Positions 35,246 to 41,505 of a stretch of 41,505 nt of DNA are shown piece by piece. Numbering within the stretch: position 1 is the stretch's first letter; each line of letters begins with the position of its first letter. The DNA is taken from positions 1 to 41,505 of the forward strand of contig CAJUNX010000036.1 in NCBI GenBank assembly GCA_910587865.1, read 5' to 3'. The notes below the pieces were generated by a model. It was given only the letters and a program-made list of their open reading frames with translations, was not told the DNA's origin and searched no databases. The stretch is from an uncultured Roseburia sp. (GTDB taxonomy: Bacteria; Bacillota; Clostridia; Lachnospirales; Lachnospiraceae). The position numbers and the translations under genes are program-made.

Positions 35246-35527
35246 ATGAATACAAAGTCAGTACCTGCACTTGTCACGCTGCTGGCGGGCTTTATCGCCT
35301 GTGTGGCAGGCATCCGCGCTCACATGGAGGTGGCGGATTTTCTGATCATGCTACTGATCGTCCTGATTGTGTTTTATTTTCTGGGGGGTGTGGTCAGGAT
35401 GATTCTGGACATGAATTTTGAGACAAAGCAGGAAGAAGAAACCACGGATGGTGAAGCGCTGCAGACGGACGATGGAGAGTCTGCGGTGGACGGCGGGGAT
35501 GCGGACGAGGACGCAGGCGAGGAATAA
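35246..35527 (+). CDS. Small two-helix membrane protein of unknown function
   Basis: A 93-residue protein between cheD and the flagellar sigma gene. It has two probable membrane helices (TLLAGFIACVAGIRA; FLIMLLIVLIVFYFLGGVVR) and an acidic tail of Asp, Glu and Gly. I recognise no family. It lies in an otherwise standard operon with a possible GAAGGGG site upstream, so it is likely translated. Confidence 0.75.
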   Translation: MNTKSVPALVTLLAGFIACVAGIRAHMEVADFLIMLLIVLIVFYFLGGVVRMILDMNFETKQEEETTDGEALQTDDGESAVDGGDADEDAGEE

Positions 35528-35551
35528 ACAGAAAAAACGTGGGGGCTTCAT

Positions 35552-36316
35552 ATGAAATCGGTTGACAGAGAAAAACTTTGGGCAGACTATCAGAAAAATC
35601 CATCACCGGAGCTTCGTGAGAAGCTGATTACCGAGTATGCACCGCTTGTAAAGGTGGTTGCCGGGAGGCTCAGCATGTACCTCGGTTATAATGTAGAGTA
35701 TGAAGATCTTGTCAGTTATGGCATTTTCGGGCTGATTGATGCGATTGACAAGTTTGATCCCGGAAAAGAAGTGAAGTTTGAGACATATGCGAGTCTGCGC
35801 ATCCGCGGGTCCATTCTGGATCAGATCCGGAAAATGGACTGGATTCCGAGGACCGTGCGTCAGAAGCAGAAGAAGATGGAGGAAGCGATCAAGGCGATTG
35901 AGGCGCGTACCGGGAGAAACGCTTCGGATGAGGAGCTGGCATGTGAGCTTGGAATCGGGGAGGCGGAGCTGGGAGAGTGGCAGACACAGCTTAAGGTGAC
36001 AAATGTAATATCCCTCAACGAGTTTGTGGAGCAGGGCGGCGAGCCTGTCATGGATGCCCGCGGAAATTCTCATTTTATACAGCCGGAGCAGTCCATCGAG
36101 GAAGAAGAGTTAAAGAAGGTGCTCGGAGAAACCATGGAGTTTCTGACGGAAAAAGAGCACCAGGTTATTTTGCTATATTACTATGAAGAACTCACATTAA
36201 AAGAAATCAGTAATATACTGGAAGTATCAGAGTCACGCGTGTCACAGCTGCACACAAAAGCGCTGCTTAAGATGCGAAAACGAATGGGAGCTTATATGGG
36301 TATACTGACAGATTAG
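35552..36316 (+). CDS. fliA: Flagellar sigma factor FliA (SigD/Sigma-28)
   Basis: This sigma factor directs RNA polymerase to late flagellar, chemotaxis and autolysin genes. The 254 residues match B. subtilis SigD (254). Region 2 has YEDLVSYGIFGLIDAIDKFD and FETYASLRIRGSILDQIR. Region 3 follows (NASDEELACELGIGEAEL). Region 4 carries VILLYYYEELTLKEISNILE and the helix-turn-helix VSESRVSQLHTKALLKM. It is near the operon end, as in Bacillus. Its anti-sigma factor FlgM is not in this window. Confidence 0.98.
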   Translation: MKSVDREKLWADYQKNPSPELREKLITEYAPLVKVVAGRLSMYLGYNVEYEDLVSYGIFGLIDAIDKFDPGKEVKFETYASLRIRGSILDQIRKMDWIPRTVRQKQKKMEEAIKAIEARTGRNASDEELACELGIGEAELGEWQTQLKVTNVISLNEFVEQGGEPVMDARGNSHFIQPEQSIEEEELKKVLGETMEFLTEKEHQVILLYYYEELTLKEISNILEVSESRVSQLHTKALLKMRKRMGAYMGILTD

Positions 36317-36342
36317 GAGTCGGGTGAAGGAGGTGCGTGGAC

Positions 36343-36684
36343 ATGTCGATAAGACCGGTTGTTACAAACGGTATGATTCAGCGGACACAGGATGTCGGGA
36401 TCATCAAACAGCAGGAAGATGACAAGCCGGTAGTCCAGCAGCATCATTTGTCGATCCGGCAGGAAAAGCAGGAGGATCAGCTGACGCATCAGGTTCAGCA
36501 GGCAAATGAGAAAGAAAATGAAGGTTATCGCTATGATGCGAAAGAAAAAGGGAATAATAAGTATGAGCCTTTGAAAAAAAAGAAGAAAAAAAAGCAGGAT
36601 GCGGCGGAGGCCGGACAGGAACCGGACCATGCGGACCGGGTTCTTTACAAAGGACGCACCAGGAGCTTTGATATAAAAATATGA
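36343..36684 (+). CDS. Charged small protein of unknown function downstream of fliA
   Basis: A 113-residue, very polar protein. Its first part is Gln/Val-rich (VTNGMIQRTQDVGIIKQQED), then Glu/Lys/Gln-rich, with an eight-residue Lys run at about 80-87 and a C-terminal RVLYKGRTRSFDIKI. It is probably largely unfolded. ATG 36343 has AAGGAGG nine bases upstream (36327-36333), a strong sign of translation; GTG 36337 is in frame but worse placed. No family is recognised. Confidence 0.75.
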   Translation: MSIRPVVTNGMIQRTQDVGIIKQQEDDKPVVQQHHLSIRQEKQEDQLTHQVQQANEKENEGYRYDAKEKGNNKYEPLKKKKKKKQDAAEAGQEPDHADRVLYKGRTRSFDIKI

Positions 36685-36694
36685 GGAAAATACA

Positions 36695-37375
36695 ATGACT
36701 GGAGTGGAGATACTACTGCTTCTGATCGGAAGTGTGTTTATGATCGGAAGTTTTTTTATCACGGAGAAACTGTCTCCGTCTGAGCTGCATAAGATTGCGG
36801 AACTCAGTGAGAGCGAGATACGCAAAATGATTGAACAGGAACTGGGGCAGGCGGAAGGCAGAATTGAGGAAGCCATTGATGATCAGCTGGCGGCATCGAC
36901 GGAAAAGGTGGATCGTGCGCTGGAAAAAGAGACGAACGAGAAAATCATGGCGATCAGCGAGTATTCGGATACCATACTGGAGGGGATGAACAAGTCACAT
37001 AATGAGATTATGTTTCTCTACAGTATGTTAAATGACAAACATACGGAACTGACCGGCATGACATCCAATCTGCAGAGGCTGGCCGCGGATGTCAGAGGAA
37101 TGGAAGAGATGCTTCAGACATCCGCGCCTGTTTTGCCGGAACCGGTTTCCGCGGAACCGCCCGCTGCGATACCGGAGCCGCAGCCGGAACCGGTTGAGAA
37201 GGAACCGGTCAGTGTGAAGGGGCCGGAAGCGGAGCCGGTGTCAGACCGGACCGGTGAAGTACTTACCATGTACCGGGACGGTATGTCAGAGGTTGAGATT
37301 GCAAAAAAGATGAATATGGGAGTTGGTGAGGTTCGTCTTGTGATCGGACTTTACAGGGGAGAAAAAGATTCGTGA
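36695..37375 (+). CDS. SwrB-like coiled-coil membrane protein
   Basis: Same place and layout as the swarming activator SwrB of B. subtilis, which sits right after sigD and activates flagellar export. Residues about 4-22 are one membrane helix (ILLLLIGSVFMIGSFFI). About 28-140 is a coiled coil, about 145-190 is Pro/Glu-rich, and the end is a small helix-turn-helix-like motif (MYRDGMSEVEIAKKMNMGVG then EVRLVIGLY). The 226 residues exceed SwrB (167), mainly through the Pro/Glu segment. Orthology is inferred from synteny and layout. The next gene overlaps its end by four bases. Confidence 0.75.
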   Translation: MTGVEILLLLIGSVFMIGSFFITEKLSPSELHKIAELSESEIRKMIEQELGQAEGRIEEAIDDQLAASTEKVDRALEKETNEKIMAISEYSDTILEGMNKSHNEIMFLYSMLNDKHTELTGMTSNLQRLAADVRGMEEMLQTSAPVLPEPVSAEPPAAIPEPQPEPVEKEPVSVKGPEAEPVSDRTGEVLTMYRDGMSEVEIAKKMNMGVGEVRLVIGLYRGEKDS

Positions 37376-38034
37376 AATTAAAGTATTATTTGCGCGGACT
37401 GGGAATCGGTATTATTGTCACAACCGTGATACTGATGATCAGCTTCCCGGGAAAAGAAGAAAAACTTACGGATGAGGAAATCATCGCGCGTGCAAAACAG
37501 CTTGGAATGGTGATGCCGGAAGAGGATTCGCCGGATGGAGCCAATGCTTCGGGGGATGATGGAGATGCAGGAAATCCTGCAAATAATGCGGACGGAGCGA
37601 GCGATCAGGCGAACGATGCAGACGACGGCGAAACGGATCTGCCTCAGGATCCTGCCGGAGAAGACGGGAGTGCAGGAAATCCTGCGGAAGGAATGAATGC
37701 AGATCAGCCGCAGTCCGGCGGCAGCGGTGAGGAACCGCAGGCAGGAGGAAACCCGGGAGAGACAGGTCATATAAACGTGGGGGGTACGCAGAACCCGGAG
37801 GAGAACGCTGTAAACAGCTATCGTCTGACGATCAGCAGGGGAGATGTGTGCAGAGTAATCTGTGAGGATCTCGCGGCAAACGGGGTGGTGAGCGATGCAG
37901 AGGCACTGCGGGAATATCTGCTGGATATCGGCTATGCCTCTCATATCAGTGTCGGGGAATATGATATCCCGTATGGGTTGACAAATGAGGAAATAGCTGA
38001 TATTTTAAAAGCAGGACCCATCGAAGAACCATGA
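37372..38034 (+). CDS. Membrane protein with YceG/MltG-like C-terminal domain
   Basis: A 220-residue protein starting with GTG that overlaps the SwrB-like gene (GTGA). One N-terminal membrane helix (GLGIGIIVTTVILMISF) is followed by a long disordered Gly/Asn/Asp/Glu-rich linker (about 50-150). The small C-terminal domain reads CRVICEDLAANGVVSDAEAL, then YASHISVGEYDIPYGLTNEE. This pattern resembles the LysM-like part of YceG/MltG lytic transglycosylases, but the catalytic half is missing. It may touch peptidoglycan; the function is unknown. Confidence 0.65.
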   Translation: MKLKYYLRGLGIGIIVTTVILMISFPGKEEKLTDEEIIARAKQLGMVMPEEDSPDGANASGDDGDAGNPANNADGASDQANDADDGETDLPQDPAGEDGSAGNPAEGMNADQPQSGGSGEEPQAGGNPGETGHINVGGTQNPEENAVNSYRLTISRGDVCRVICEDLAANGVVSDAEALREYLLDIGYASHISVGEYDIPYGLTNEEIADILKAGPIEEP

Positions 38035-38054
38035 TGGGCAGAAAGGAGCTTTGT

Positions 38055-38540
38055 ATGAAAAAACATTTTGTTGTGGGCGTATTGGGGCTGGCTGCGGCAA
38101 TGATGGTTACATTCCCGGTATCTGCTCATCATAGATTCGGTGCTTACGGAGACGGATCTCATGACTGCAATATCACACCGGATCATTTTTGTGCGATTGC
38201 GCGCGGCGTCTGTGACGGCGCCGGATATTGCATGGATGATCATACCAGAGGCTACTGCAATCAGAGCTGTCTGGCGCCGCAGACGACTTATGTGCCGTCA
38301 CAAACGTCATCGCAGGTGACGCAGGAAGCGCCAGTGACTGCGGTGACACCGCAGGAAACACCGGCGACTCCGGCAGCGCCGCAGGAAGCACCCGTAACAC
38401 AGGAAGTGCCCGCAGCACCGCAGGAAGCGCAGGTGACACAGACGGTACCGCAGACACAGACTGCGCCGCAGACGAATTCCTGGTACGGAGGAGGAGGTCA
38501 TCACAGATCCGGTCATCACGGTCATCATGGCTGTTATTAG
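38055..38540 (+). CDS. Secreted Cys-rich and His-rich protein
   Basis: A 161-residue protein with a clear signal peptide (residues 1-24, ending FPVSA). The mature part has six cysteines within about 40 residues (SHDC, DHFC, RGVC, AGYC, RGYC, NQSC). A Pro/Thr/Gln/Ala repeat region with many QEAPVT-like units follows (about 80-140), and the tail is His-rich (GGGGHHRSGHHGHHGCY). ATG 38055 has AAAGGAG upstream; ATG 38031 is in frame but would place extra charged residues before the signal. I recognise no family; metal binding or a wall-spanning structure is possible. It is the last full-size gene of the operon. Confidence 0.75.
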   Translation: MKKHFVVGVLGLAAAMMVTFPVSAHHRFGAYGDGSHDCNITPDHFCAIARGVCDGAGYCMDDHTRGYCNQSCLAPQTTYVPSQTSSQVTQEAPVTAVTPQETPATPAAPQEAPVTQEVPAAPQEAQVTQTVPQTQTAPQTNSWYGGGGHHRSGHHGHHGCY

Positions 38541-38564
38541 GAATCGTGCATAGCACATGATTTT

Positions 38565-38690
38565 GTGCCGGTCAGAAGATACGAAGGCTTTGTCTGCGGT
38601 CAGACGACAGGATGGCGGCAGAATTTCGGGTATAAGCCGTCAGGTGTTACGGTCAAGTCGGTAATGAGTCTGTTTGGAAAGGCAGTATGA
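38565..38690 (+). CDS. Possible 41-residue microprotein 1
   Basis: GTG 38565 opens a frame that continues the frame of the secreted protein after its stop. It reads ...YEGFVCGQTTGWRQN and ends SVMSLFGKAV. No ribosome site is visible. The stop overlaps the ATG of a second tiny ORF (ATGA at 38687-38690), and both contain the same peptide VCGQTTG. Translation is uncertain. Confidence 0.25.
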   Translation: MPVRRYEGFVCGQTTGWRQNFGYKPSGVTVKSVMSLFGKAV

Positions 38691-38742
38691 GTTTTGGATT
38701 TACCGGAAGACAGGAAGGTTGTGTCTGCGGTCAGACGACAGG
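38583..38742 (+). repeat. 29-base direct repeat pair with internal hairpin
   Basis: The segment 38583-38611 recurs at 38714-38742 with two mismatches, 131 bases apart. Both carry GTCTGCGGTCAGAC, a 5-base stem with a 4-base loop (38592-38605 and 38723-38736). In the second copy a further hairpin GGGGTC/GACCCC follows (38741-38759). It could be a REP-like unit or a duplicated coding piece. Confidence 0.7.
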
Positions 38743-38776
38743 GGTCGCGGGAAGACCCCGGCAAAGGTTATCGTGA
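38687..38776 (+). CDS. Possible 29-residue microprotein 2
   Basis: ATG 38687 has GGAAAGG (38675-38681) five bases upstream and overlaps the previous tiny ORF by four bases, as coupled genes do. The 29 residues include EGCVCGQTTG, nearly the same as EGFVCGQTTG in the first. It ends inside the hairpin region. Translation is uncertain. Confidence 0.25.
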   Translation: MSFGFTGRQEGCVCGQTTGVAGRPRQRLS

Positions 38777-38804
38777 TGCTGCAAAAAGAGGCGGAATGCG
38801 AAAG

Positions 38805-38837
38805 ACGGACAGTGCGCAACTGCGTGCTGTCCGTTTT
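38805..38837 (+). terminator. Intrinsic terminator of the motility operon
   Basis: ACGGACAG (38805-38812) pairs perfectly with CTGTCCGT (38827-38834), with a smaller inner CGC/GCG stem, and is followed by four Ts. It is the first convincing terminator after the flagellar genes. Confidence 0.75.
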
Positions 38838-38899
38838 GATGTGGAGGGGACAGAGAGAAGAAAATCCGCAAATCTTCGCAAAATTCCAGCGGAAAATTC

Positions 38900-38928
38900 T
38901 TGCGTACCGGAGGATATTATGATATAAT
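38900..38928 (+). promoter_or_regulatory. Promoter of rpsB-tsf
   Basis: TTGCGT (38900-38905), a 17-base spacer and a perfect TATAAT (38923-38928) preceded by TG at 38920-38921, an extended -10. An AT-rich stretch lies upstream. Transcription would start near 38935. Confidence 0.7.
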
Positions 38929-38944
38929 AGGCAAGGCTTAGTGA

Positions 38945-38982
38945 GCGGAATATGCATGAGAGGGTTTTTTGCAGGATTCCGC
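38945..38982 (+). other. Hairpin in the rpsB leader
   Basis: GCGGAAT (38945-38951) pairs with ATTCCGC (38976-38982) around a 24-base loop. Further on, GTCGGACGGG occurs twice before the rpsB ribosome site. The 140-base leader might serve ribosomal protein autoregulation, but no known leader family is recognised. Confidence 0.4.
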
Positions 38983-39074
38983 AGAACAATCACATATGCG
39001 GATCGTCGGACGGGTGCCGGAAGGCTGTCGGACGGGAGGATGCATATGGAAGAATCAACCATGGAGGTAGAAGA

Positions 39075-39824
39075 ATGAGCGTTATTTCAATGAAGCAGTT
39101 ACTCGAAGCAGGTGTTCATTTCGGACATCAGACCAGAAGATGGAACCCGAAGATGGCTCCGTACATTTATACGGAGAGAAACGGGATCTATATCATCGAC
39201 TTACAGAAGTCCGTAGGCAAGGTGGACGAGGCATATAAGGCCGTATCCGATATCGTTGCCGAGGGAGGTGTGATTCTGTTTGTCGGCACCAAGAAGCAGG
39301 CACAGGATGCGATCAAGGCGGAAGCAGAGCGTTGCGGTATGTTCTATGTCAACGAGAGATGGTTAGGCGGTATGCTGACCAACTTTAAGACCATTCAGAG
39401 CCGTATTGCAAGACTCAAAGAGATTGAGACGATGGCAACCGACGGTACATTTGAGGTGCTGCCGAAGAAAGAGGTAATCGCTCTTAAGAAAGAGTGGGAG
39501 AAGTTAGAGAAGAACCTTGGCGGTATCAAGGAGATGAAGAGAATACCGGATGCAATCTTTGTTGTGGATCCGAAGAAGGAGAGAATCTGTATCCAGGAAG
39601 CACATACGCTTGGCGTGACGCTGATCGGTATCGCGGATACCAACTGTGATCCGGAAGAGCTGGATTATGTGATCCCGGGCAATGATGATGCAATCCGTGC
39701 GGTTAAGCTGATTGTATCGAAGATGGCGGACGCGGTGATTGAGGCGAATCAGGGCGAGGAGCTGACACAGGAAGAAGCGGAATCCGCAGAGGCGGATCTC
39801 GAGGCAGAGGGCCTGGAAGCTTAA
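39075..39824 (+). CDS. rpsB: 30S ribosomal protein S2
   Basis: Essential small-subunit protein. The 249 residues begin SVISMKQLLEAGVHFGHQTR and contain RWNPKMAPYIYTERNGIYII, the S2 signatures, then VNERWLGGMLTNFKTIQSR. ATG 39075 has GGAGG (39063-39067) seven bases upstream; the frame is open further up but without a better start. A Glu-rich tail ends the protein. It is followed by tsf, as in nearly all bacteria, and directly downstream of the sigD/swrB region as in Bacillus. Confidence 0.99.
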   Translation: MSVISMKQLLEAGVHFGHQTRRWNPKMAPYIYTERNGIYIIDLQKSVGKVDEAYKAVSDIVAEGGVILFVGTKKQAQDAIKAEAERCGMFYVNERWLGGMLTNFKTIQSRIARLKEIETMATDGTFEVLPKKEVIALKKEWEKLEKNLGGIKEMKRIPDAIFVVDPKKERICIQEAHTLGVTLIGIADTNCDPEELDYVIPGNDDAIRAVKLIVSKMADAVIEANQGEELTQEEAESAEADLEAEGLEA

Positions 39825-39840
39825 GAAGACGCGAGGGGAG

Positions 39841-39864
39841 AGGGACGCAGATACGTCCCTTTCC
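39841..39864 (+). terminator. Attenuator-like hairpin between rpsB and tsf
   Basis: AGGGACG (39841-39847) pairs perfectly with CGTCCCT (39854-39860) over a 6-base loop, followed by TTCCTT. The T run is broken, so it probably stops only part of the transcripts and lowers tsf relative to rpsB. Confidence 0.6.
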
Positions 39865-39911
39865 TTATCATAGACAGAGCAGGTTTATTCAGATAAGTGG
39901 AGGAAAACAGA

Positions 39912-40847
39912 ATGGCAATTACAGCAGCTATGGTAAAGGAACTGCGCGAGATGACAGGCGCAGGCATGATGGATTGCAAAAAAGCGTTAAATGAGACGAA
40001 TGGTAATATGGATGAGGCAGTAGAGTTCCTGAGAAAGAACGGACAGGCAAAGGCGGAGAAGAAGGCAAGCCGCATTGCAGCGGAAGGTCTGTGTACGATT
40101 GCCGCGAAGGATGATCAGACCGCTGCAGTGGTTGAAGTGAATTCTGAGACAGACTTTGTTGCAAAGAATGAGACCTTCCAGGAATTTGTGAAGGCCGTTG
40201 CGGTTCAGGCAGTGAATTCGGATGCTGCCGATCTTGATGCATTTATGGACGAGGCATGGAATGAAGATGCTTCAAAGTCCGTGAAGGATGCTTTGGTGGA
40301 GAAGGTTGCAGTGATCGGTGAGAACCTTAAGATCCGCAGATTTGAGAAAGTTGCCGCTGCGCACGGCTGTGTGGCGACTTATGTACACGGAGGCGGTCGT
40401 ATTGGTGTTATCGTCGAGGCGGACTCCGACGTAGTGAATGATACGGTGAAGGAAGCGATGGTAAATATCGCGATGCAGGTTGCTGCCTTAAGCCCGAAAT
40501 ACGTGTCCAGGGATGAGATCAGTGAGGAATATATTGCGCATGAGAAGGAGATTCTTCTTGCGCAGATCATGAACGATCCGAAAGAGTCCCAGAAGCCGGA
40601 GAAGGTTATCAAAGGTATGATCGAGGGACGGGTCAGCAAAGAGTTAAAAGAGATCTGCCTGGTAGATCAGGTGTATGTAAAAGCTGAGGATGGCAAGCAG
40701 ACCGTTGCGAAGTATTTAGAGCAGGTGTCAAAGGAAGTCGGCGGAAAGGTTGCAGTGAAGAGATTTGTACGCTTTGAGACAGGCGAAGGGCTTGAGAAGA
40801 AGCAGGAAGATTTTGCGGCTGAAGTTGCGGCGCAGATGGGAATGTAA
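39912..40847 (+). CDS. tsf: Elongation factor Ts
   Basis: EF-Ts exchanges GDP for GTP on EF-Tu. The 311 residues start AITAAMVKELREMTGAGMMD and contain CKKALNETNGNMDEAVEFLR and EVNSETDFVAKNETF, the family signatures. ATG 39912 has GTGGAGG upstream. In Bacillus pyrH and frr follow; here a terminator ends the operon. Confidence 0.99.
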   Translation: MAITAAMVKELREMTGAGMMDCKKALNETNGNMDEAVEFLRKNGQAKAEKKASRIAAEGLCTIAAKDDQTAAVVEVNSETDFVAKNETFQEFVKAVAVQAVNSDAADLDAFMDEAWNEDASKSVKDALVEKVAVIGENLKIRRFEKVAAAHGCVATYVHGGGRIGVIVEADSDVVNDTVKEAMVNIAMQVAALSPKYVSRDEISEEYIAHEKEILLAQIMNDPKESQKPEKVIKGMIEGRVSKELKEICLVDQVYVKAEDGKQTVAKYLEQVSKEVGGKVAVKRFVRFETGEGLEKKQEDFAAEVAAQMGM

Positions 40848-40871
40848 TTCCAATTTCATAAGATGAAGCAA

Positions 40872-40905
40872 AACGCTGGAAACCCGCATGGTTCCAGCGT
40901 TTTTT
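40872..40905 (+). terminator. Intrinsic terminator of rpsB-tsf
   Basis: AACGCTGGAA (40872-40881) pairs perfectly with TTCCAGCGTT (40892-40901), followed by a six-T run (40900-40905). A textbook Rho-independent terminator. Confidence 0.95.
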
Positions 40906-40960
40906 GCGTTTTTGGGGTGTCGTTTTGGGATGGAGGAAATCAGGAGGATTTGCGGAAAAG

Positions 40961-41003
40961 TTGGTAAAAATCTGGTACGGGAATTGGTAAAATCTTTTAC
41001 CAA
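40961..41003 (+). promoter_or_regulatory. Operator-like palindrome upstream of the AbrB-like gene
   Basis: TTGGTAAAATCTTTTACCAA (40984-41003) is a perfect inverted repeat with 9-base arms and a 2-base centre. A third copy of the half-site TTGGTAAAA lies at 40961-40969, 23 bases upstream. This arrangement suits an autoregulatory binding site. No clear -35/-10 pair is seen nearby. Confidence 0.55.
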
Positions 41004-41072
41004 CTTTTAAGGGGCGAAGTTTGCAGGTTTTTTATAGAGAAGGAACGAGTGGGATTTTTTACGAAGGAAGCA

Positions 41073-41288
41073 ATGAAAAAAATGATGAAAGAGAGGACGA
41101 AGTGCATGGAATTGATTGAGATGATGGTGGTGATGGGGAAGAACCGGATGATCCAGCTGCCGGAAGAGGAAGTGAAAGTAATGGGGCTGAAGGAAGGGGA
41201 TGAGCTGTGTCTGTCTTATCTGGTGGATGATTGGATGGAGGGGAAGGTGAATGAGGCGGGGGAGTTTTTGGTGGAGAGGGTAAGATGA
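41073..41288 (+). CDS. Small AbrB/MazE-like DNA-binding protein
   Basis: The 71-residue product (from ATG 41073) has the swing of a SpoVT/AbrB hairpin domain: VVMGKNRMIQLPEEEVKVMG followed by LKEGDELCLSYL. Such proteins are transition regulators or antitoxins. AAGGAAG precedes ATG 41073; GTG 41049 with AAGGAA also works. The coding strand is very purine-rich, unlike the genes before it. No toxin is recognisable next to it: after it comes only a 15-residue frame (41285-41332) overlapping its stop, then a terminator. The call rests on a short motif. Confidence 0.55.
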   Translation: MKKMMKERTKCMELIEMMVVMGKNRMIQLPEEEVKVMGLKEGDELCLSYLVDDWMEGKVNEAGEFLVERVR

Positions 41289-41332
41289 TGATATATAAGA
41301 GCAAGGAAGTATTATATTTGTACGGTATATAA
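41285..41332 (+). CDS. Possible 15-residue peptide overlapping the AbrB-like stop
   Basis: ATG 41285 overlaps the stop of the AbrB-like gene (ATGA) and reads MMIYKSKEVLYLYGI before TAA. It may be a remnant of a partner gene or chance. Confidence 0.2.
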   Translation: MMIYKSKEVLYLYGI

Positions 41333-41344
41333 AAATTTCCAAAG

Positions 41345-41394
41345 AGAATCAGGATAAACTCCTTTTAGACAAGGAGAAATTCTGGTTCTTTTTT
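41345..41394 (+). terminator. Intrinsic terminator after the AbrB-like gene
   Basis: AGAATCAG (41345-41352) pairs with CTGGTTCT (41382-41389, one G-U pair), enclosing a second hairpin CTCCTT/AAGGAG (41359-41364 with 41371-41376), and ends in six Ts (41389-41394). Confidence 0.75.
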
Positions 41395-41419
41395 ATGCCT
41401 TAAGGAAGGGGATGTTTCG

Positions 41420-41505
41420 ATGGATTATATAGAACTGATTGAAGAAATAAGAGCAGAACTGCTGCAGGTTGTGAATCAGAGATGCGATGACATGATCCGG
41501 ATGTA
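41420..41505 (+). CDS. Start of an unidentified gene, cut by the window end
   Basis: ATG 41420 follows AAGGAAGGGG and opens a frame to the window edge (28 codons), beginning MDYIELIEEIRAELLQVVNQ. A helical acidic start; too short to identify. Confidence 0.5.
   Translation, partial: MDYIELIEEIRAELLQVVNQRCDDMIRM

Larger units (their letters stand above)
38541..39074 (+). other. Spacer between the motility operon and rpsB
   Basis: This 534-base stretch has no full-size gene I trust. It contains a duplicated 29-base element, several hairpins, two overlapping tiny ORFs, an intrinsic terminator, the rpsB promoter and a 140-base leader. Each is listed separately. Confidence 0.6.

Noticed and set aside
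38674..38927. 77- to 82-residue plus-strand frames in the spacer before rpsB
   Set aside because: They run through the terminator hairpin and into the rpsB promoter.
41007..41342. 111-residue minus-strand frame opposite the AbrB-like gene
   Set aside because: His/Leu/Pro-rich shadow of the purine-rich plus strand, crossing a terminator.
1..41505. tRNA or rRNA genes, insertion sequences, prophage or CRISPR arrays
   Set aside because: None seen; gene order and composition are those of a core operon.

Overview
The window is one continuous plus-strand gene block from a motile, Gram-positive, Firmicutes-type bacterium. The best guess is a Lachnospiraceae-like Clostridium relative. The reasons are a CodY gene, a FliY (CheC-FliN fusion) in place of plain FliN, CheC and CheD, a SwrB-like gene after the motility sigma factor, AGGAGG-type ribosome sites and no outer-membrane ring genes. 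I cannot name the genus from sequence alone.

Layout: (1) 1-3981 holds the end of dprA, then topA and codY. (2) 4299-16422 is the first part of the fla/che operon: flgB, flgC, fliE, fliF, fliG, fliH, fliI, fliJ, a MotE/YlxF-like gene, fliK, flgD, a TIGR02530-type gene and flgE. (3) 16423-16880 is a 458-base gap with two promoter-like sites, a palindromic operator candidate and a compact hairpin RNA. (4) 16881-35225 continues with motA, motB, fliL, fliM, fliY, cheY, fliO, fliP, fliQ, fliR, flhB, flhA, flhF, flhG, a PilZ gene, cheB, cheA, cheW, cheC and cheD. (5) 35246-38540 holds a small membrane protein, the flagellar sigma factor (fliA/sigD) and four less-known genes: a charged small protein, a SwrB-like coiled-coil protein, a YceG-like membrane protein and a secreted Cys/His-rich protein. 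(6) 38541-39074 is a repeat- and hairpin-rich spacer with the operon terminator and the rpsB promoter. (7) rpsB and tsf follow, with a strong terminator. (8) 40906-41505 holds a small AbrB/MazE-like gene behind a palindrome, then the first codons of another gene.

The genes form one functional unit. FliF/FliG/FliM/FliY build the motor base and switch. FliO/P/Q/R/FlhA/FlhB with FliH/I/J form the export apparatus. FlgB/C/E, FlgD and FliK make rod, hook and cap and set hook length. MotA/B drive rotation. FlhF/FlhG set flagellar number and place. CheA/B/W/C/D/Y and FliY carry out chemotaxis, and the PilZ protein probably links c-di-GMP to motility. The sigma factor at the end would switch on late genes located elsewhere. 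The gene order dprA-topA-(...)-codY-flgB...sigD-swrB-rpsB-tsf matches the Bacillus subtilis chromosome in outline, with several Bacillus genes absent.

Most noteworthy points: a probable one-base frameshift in dprA at a G run; two CodY-box-like palindromes at the codY promoter; a FlgD with two extra surface-protein-like repeats; a Met-rich linker in FliY and an Asp-rich repeat in FliP; the operator/promoter/hairpin element before motA where flbD would be expected; a duplicated 29-base element read as the same peptide in two overlapping tiny ORFs; and the four-gene module between sigD and rpsB. No clearly new defence or mobile system is visible.
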